DNA from: Cynocephalus volans
Taxonomy: Eukaryota > Chordata > Mammalia > Dermoptera > Cynocephalidae
DNA length: 64,000 bases
Direction of reading: 5' to 3'
NCBI RefSeq assembly: GCF_027409185.1
Contig: NC_084478.1
Location: 85,047,624-85,111,623, forward strand
Numbering within the stretch: position 1 is the first letter of the stretch; each line of letters opens with the position of its first letter. Shown here piece by piece: positions 58,113-64,000 of the stretch. Both the position numbers and the translations under genes were made by a program. The notes beneath the pieces are model-generated. The model was not told the DNA's origin. It searched no databases and saw only the letters and a program-made list of their open reading frames with translations.

Positions 58113-58590
58113 ACTGTCAGAAGAGACAGAGAATGTCATCATATATTGATAAAGGGATTAATTCAAGAAGATATAACAATTACAAATATACACTCAATAT
58201 CAGAGCACATAAATATATACAGCAAAAACCAAGAGAAGTGAAAGGAAAAATAAACAGTAATACAATAATAGTAGGGGACTTTAATAACCAATTCTCAACA
58301 ATGGATAGATCATCAATAAGGAAATGGTAAATTTAACAACTCTATAGACTAAATGGAGCAAACAGATATATATATAATTCCATCCAAAAGCAACAGAATA
58401 TACATTCTTCTCAGGTGCATACAGAACATTCACCAGGATAGAACATATGTTAGTCCACAAAACAAGTCTTAGGAAATTCAGGAAGACTGAAATGATATCA
58501 TATATCTTTTCCAACCACAATGGTATGAAACTAGAAATCAACAGGAGGAAAACTGAAAACTTAAAAAAGGCAAGGGAAAAAATTTTTGAC

Positions 58591-58671
58591 AGCTGGCCAG
58601 TATAGGGATCCAAACTCTTGACCCTGGTTTTATCCGCACCAAGCTCTACAAGTGAGCTAACTTGCCAGCTC
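58591..58671 (-). mobile_element. Monomeric tRNA-derived SINE (CYN-like)
   Basis: In reverse complement it starts AGCTGGCAAGTTAGCTCACT, with A-box-like TAGCTCACTTGTAGAGC and a B box GTTTGGATCC, and ends CTATACTGGCC. This is a single tRNA-like unit of about 80 bp with a short T run (tail complement) at 58583-58587. It represents the ancestral monomer form of the dimers at 39471 and 41857. Confidence 0.8.
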
Positions 58672-58798
58672 TCCTGATATGCATGGAAATTAAACACACT
58701 CCTAAATAATTAATGGGTCAAAGAAAAATCAAAAGGAAAATCAAAAATTATCTTAATATGAATGAAAATGGAAACAACATGCCAAAATGCATGGGATG

Positions 58799-58814
58799 CA
58801 GCAAAAGCAATTCT
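58799..58814. repeat. Target-site duplication of the H3.3 retrocopy, left copy
   Basis: CAGCAAAAGCAATTCT here is repeated exactly at 59902-59917, flanking the retrocopy. It lies in ORF2 of L1-E. Confidence 0.95.
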
Positions 58815-59901
<1,087 letters not shown>

Positions 59902-59917
59902 CAGCAAAAGCAATTCT

Positions 59918-60672
59918 AAAAGGGAAGTTTATAGTGATAAACACCAACATTAAGAAAAAAAGGGTCTCAAACAACCTACCCTTATACCTCAAGGAACTAG
60001 AAAAAGTAAAACAGACTAAGCCCAAAGTTAGCAGAAGGAAGAGAATAGTAAAAATTATAGCAGAAACGAATGAAATAGGGAACAGAAAAATAATAGAAAA
60101 GATTAACAAAACTAAGAGTTGGTGTTCTGAAACTTGGCAAACCTTTGTCTAGACTAAGAAAAAAGAGAGAAGATTCAAATAAATAAAAACAAAAATAAAA
60201 GAGGAGATACTACAACTGATACCACAAAAATGCAAAGCATCATGAGAGACTACTATGAAAAATTATATGCCAACAAGTCAGATAACCTAAAATAAATGAA
60301 TAACTTGCTAGAAAATACAACCCACAAAGACTGAATCATGAAGAAATAGAAAATCTAAACAGACAAATAATGATTAAGGAGGTCGAATCAAAATGAAAAA
60401 TCTTGTGAAAAAGAAAAGCTCAGGACCTGATGGCTACATGGCTGAATTTTACCAAACGTTTAAAGCAGAACTAATATCAATCTACCTCAAACCTTCCTAA
60501 AAAACAGAAGCAGAGGGAACACTTTCAAACACATTTTACAAGGCCAGCTGATACCAAGGCCTGATAAGAAAACAAAGCAACAGGCCAATATCTCTGATGA
60601 ACATACATGTAATAATCCTCAACAAAATACTGGCAAACCAAATTTTACAATACATTAAAAGAATCATATACC
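59918..60672 (+). mobile_element. L1-E ORF2, RT region piece
   Basis: It resumes exactly where 58814 stopped ('agcaattctaaaagggaagt') and reads as the segment between endonuclease and RT through the first RT motifs. The open piece is 59934-60152. Stops and indels are frequent. Confidence 0.82.
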
Positions 60673-61088
60673 TTTCTCCACATCCTTGCCAGCATTTGGA
60701 ACTATAAATCAGTGCAGCCATTATGGAAAACAGTATGGAGTTTCCTCAAACAACTACAGATAGAACTGCCATATGATCTAGCAATCCCACAGCTGGGTAT
60801 ATACCCAAAGGAGTGGAAGTCATCATGTCGAAGTGATACCTGCAATCCCATGTTTATCTCAGCTCTATTTACAATTGCTAAGAGTTGGAACCATCCTAAA
60901 TGTCCATCAATGGATGACTGGATAAGGAAAATATGGAATATATAACAATGGAATGCTACATTGCCTTACAAAGGAATGAAATTCTACCATTCACAGCACC
61001 ATGGATGAATTTAGAGAAAATTATGTTAAGTGAAATAAGCCAGGCACAGAAAGAGAAATACCACATGTCCTCACTCATAAGTGGGAGC

Positions 61089-61155
<67 letters not shown>

Positions 61156-61452
61156 AAAGAGAGAAAGAGAGAAAGAAGGAAAGAAGGAAGGAAGACTGAA
61201 TGAATGAATGAATGAATCACAATGATACATTAAACTTTCAAAAAGAGAGAGAGAGAACAGAACTGTGGTTAGTACAGGTGGGAAAGGCGGAGGAAGAGGG
61301 GGTTGGCAAGAAACTAGTTAAGGGTCACAAAGATTGATTACATTTTGTAAACATGAGTATATTAATTATCCTGATTTGATCACCACATATTGTACACATG
61401 TATGATATTCAATTCTGTACCCCACAAATATATATACTCAATTTTTTAAAGA
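60673..61452 (+). mobile_element. 5'-truncated L1 inserted in L1-E
   Basis: It starts inside the ORF2 C-terminal region ('tttctccacatccttgccag') and runs to an L1 3' UTR ending with ATTTTTTAAAG. Open pieces: 60712-60945 and 60933-61080. Flanking ATCATATACC (60663-60672) and ATCATACACC (61457-61466) are a one-mismatch duplication. Its ORF2 end runs into a large GAAA microsatellite. Confidence 0.82.
61088..61216. repeat. Microsatellite (GAAA)n then (GAAG)n and (TGAA)n
   Basis: About 17 nearly perfect GAAA units at 61088-61156, followed by interrupted GAGAAA/GAAG units and a short TGAA run. It lies just after the ORF2 end of the truncated L1. The long pure run suggests high length variability. 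Confidence 0.95.
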
Positions 61453-61454
61453 AG

Positions 61455-63672
61455 GGATCATACACCATGATCAGGCAGGATTTATCCTTGGGATGCAAGG
61501 ATGGCTCAACACACAGAAATCAATACTATGATACGTCACATTAACAGAATGATGGGGGAGGGGAATCATGTCATTATCTCAAGAGATACAAAAAAGGCAT
61601 TTGACAAAATACAACATTCTTTTATGATAAAAACTCTCAGCAAATTTGGTATAGAAAAGATGCAGCTCAACATTATAAAGGGTGTGTATGACAAGCCCAC
61701 AGCTAACACCATACTAAATGGTGCAAAGCTGAAAAATTTTCCTCTAAGATCAGAAACAAAGGCCAGGGTGTCCAGCACTTTTATTCAACATAGTACGGGA
61801 TGTCCTAGCTAGAGCAATTAGTCAAGGAAAAGTAATAAAAGCCATCCAGATGGGAAAGGAAAAAGTAAAACTGTTTTTACAGGTGGAGTAATCTTACATT
61901 TAGAAAACCCTAAAGACTCCACCAAAAAACTGTTACAACTGATAAAAGAGTCCAACAAAGTTGCAGGATACAAAATCAACATACAAAACTCAGTGGCATT
62001 TCTACATACTAACAATGAACTATCTAAAAAAAGAAATTAAAAGTTAAACCCATTTACAATAGCATTGAAAACAATAAAATAATTAGAAATAAATTTAACC
62101 AAGGAGGTGAAAGATCTGTATACTGAAAACTGTAAGATATTAATAAAAGAAATTGAAGAAGACACAGATAATTGGAAAGATATCCTGTGTTCAGGGACTG
62201 GGAAAATTAATACTGCCAAAATGTCCATACTAGCCAAGGTGAGCTATAGATTCATTGCAATCCCTATCAAAATTGCAATGGCATTTTCCATGAAAATAGA
62301 AAAAGCAATCCTAAAATTTGTGTGGAACCACAAAAAAAAACCTGAATAGCCAAAGCAATCTTCAGCAAGAAAAACAAAAACTACAGTAATCAAAACAGTA
62401 TGGTACTGACATAAAAACAAACACATAAAACAATAGAACAGAATCAAGAGCCCAGAAATAAACCCATGCATATATGGTCAACTAATATTTGACAAAGGTT
62501 GTCAGGAATACACAATGGAAAAAGGATAGTCTCTTCAATAAATGGTGCTGGGAATACTGTATATCCATATGCAAAAGAATAAAATTGTATCCCTATCTTA
62601 CACCCCCAACAAAAATTAACTCAAAATGGATTAAAGACCTAAGCTTAAGACCTGAAACCATAAAATTCCTAGAAGAAAACATAAAGGAAAGTTTCTTGAC
62701 ATTGGTCTCTGCAATGATTTTTGGATAGGACACCAAAAGCAAAGGCAATCAAAGCAAAAATAAACAGGTGTGACATTATCAAATTAAAAAGGTTCTACAC
62801 AGCAAAGGAAAACAATCAACAAAATGAAAAGACAATCTATGGAATGCGAGAAAATATTTGTAAACCATATATCTATTTAAGGGGTTAATATCCAAAATAT
62901 ATCTGGAATGTATGTAACTCAATAGCAAAATACTAATACTAATTTGGTTTTAAATGGGCAAAACTGAATAGATATTTTTCCAAAGAAGACCAACAAATGG
63001 CCAATAGGTACATGAATAGGTGTTTGACATCACTAATCATCTGAAAAATGCAAATCAAAACCACAATGAGGCATCACCTCACACCTGTAAGATGGTCATT
63101 AACAAAAAAACAAGGGTTAACAAGTGTTTACAAGGACATGGAGAAAACAGAACCTTGTGTACTGTCAATAGAAACATAAACTCATGCAACTACTATGGAA
63201 AACAGTATAGATGTTTCTCAAAAAATTAAAAATACAACTACCATATGACCCAGAAATCCCACTTCTGGGTGTATATCGAAAGGAGTCAAATCAGTACCTC
63301 AGAGAGATATCTGCACCCCCATGTGCATTGCAGCATCATTCAAAATACCCAAGAAATGAAACAACCTATGTACCCATTGACAGATGAACAGATAAAGAAA
63401 AAAATATATATATAAAATAAAAATCATACAATTACATATATAGAATATACATTTTTGGAATATATGTACAATGGAATGTATATAATGGAAAAATAATGGC
63501 ATACAATTCAGCTTTAAAAAAAGAAGGAAATCCTGCTATTTGCAACAACATGGATGAAACTTGAGGGCATTATGCTAAGTAAAATAAGTCAGACAGAATG
63601 ACAAATACTGTATGATATCACATATAAGAGTATGTGGAATCTAAAAAATTCTAACTCAAAGATAAACCCCAA
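61455..63672 (+). mobile_element. L1-E ORF2, RT to C-terminus and 3' end
   Basis: It continues the host L1 ('ccatgatcaggcaggattta' motif). RT pieces are open at 61501-61812, with the catalytic Y/FADD region degraded near 61875, and then 62107-62349 and 62489-62728. The final part near 63540 has the 'caacatggatgaaacttgag' block near the ORF2 end. Ends near 63672. Confidence 0.85.
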
Positions 63673-63674
63673 AA

Positions 63675-64000
63675 TGGTAGGGGACCTGAGCACCCAACTC
63701 TCAGCACTGGACAGATCATCTAGGCAACAAATCAACCGAGAAACAAACATTTAAACTACACTTTAGACCAATTGGACCTGGCAGATATCTACAGAACATT
63801 TCAACTGACAACTACAGAATATTCATTCTTCTCATCAACACATGGAAAATTCTCCAGGATAGACATGTTAGGTCCCAAATCAAGTCTCAACAAATTTTTA
63901 AAAACTGACATTATTTCAGGTATCTTTTCAGACAACAACAGATTAAAACTAGAAATCAACAATTAAAAAAATGCTGACAACTATACAAATACATGGAAAT
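63675..64000 (+). mobile_element. L1 ORF2 endonuclease fragment, runs off the right edge
   Basis: 'gtaggggacctgagcaccca' followed by 'ggacagatcatctaggcaac' and 'caggatagacatgttaggtc' matches the second half of the endonuclease domain (compare L1-C 54445-54750). The open piece is 63772-63966. It abuts the end of L1-E directly and is a separate copy, continuing beyond the window. Confidence 0.88.

Noticed and set aside
61088..61160. Regular repeats that might suggest a CRISPR-like array
   Set aside because: They are a simple tetranucleotide microsatellite without spacers, in a mammalian genome.

Overview
This is a mammalian nuclear DNA window with no intact host gene that I can recognise. Almost all of it is retrotransposon sequence. 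Three things suggest a colugo (Dermoptera, flying lemur): tRNA-derived SINEs present as monomers, dimers and a related ~150-bp form, matching the published CYN SINEs of colugos; a young L1 lineage with its own GC-rich ~1.5-kb 5' leader; and eutherian-wide old repeats (MIR, L2, MER5, MLT/MST LTRs). The species call is inference. The repeat identities come from recognised signatures, not from a database search.

Layout. 1-10.7 kb: a minus-strand L1 end running off the window, an MST-type LTR with internal sequence, an old L1 cut by an LTR, L2, MIR, a MER5-like DNA transposon, a SINE in an old L1, an MLT2-like LTR and two more MaLR-type LTRs. 10.7-17.5 kb: full-length young L1 'A', with decayed ORF1 and ORF2. 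18.6-26.65 kb: an older L1 'B', carrying a SINE and then a second young L1 'B2', which has a complete leader but has lost about 3.2 kb of ORF2. 26.65-34.9 kb: an old L1 end, MIRs, an ancient ~1-kb repeat, a solo LTR, probably unique DNA and a hAT-like transposon nested in an old repeat. 35-44.6 kb: an L1 leader, a MaLR provirus on the minus strand and older L1 'D', itself carrying an LTR and two dimeric SINEs. 45.1-48.6 kb: an old L1 end interrupted by an ORF-less 1.28-kb retroposon and two LTRs. 49.9-50.7 kb: MaLR internal sequence with an LTR stub. 50.7-63.7 kb: one old L1 'E' interrupted in turn by full-length young L1 'C', a monomeric SINE, a full-length processed H3.3 (H3-3A) mRNA copy and a 5'-truncated L1. 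Another L1 fragment runs off the right edge.

L1-C is the best-preserved element. Its ORF1 (326 codons) is open throughout. Its 1275-codon ORF2 is in one frame and broken only by two premature stops, so it is probably a recent but inactive copy. L1-A and L1-C lie in direct orientation about 40.6 kb apart.

The most informative observation is a 431-bp block of ORF2 that differs by one base between L1-A and the much older L1-B, while adjoining sequence differs by roughly 10%. This is the signature of gene conversion between neighbouring LINEs. Other points of note: a candidate short 3' transduction at L1-C, a SINE with target duplications but no A tail, the leader-only retroposon, and a B2 insertion with no visible target duplication. 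I found no convincing new biological system beyond these repeat-dynamics signals.
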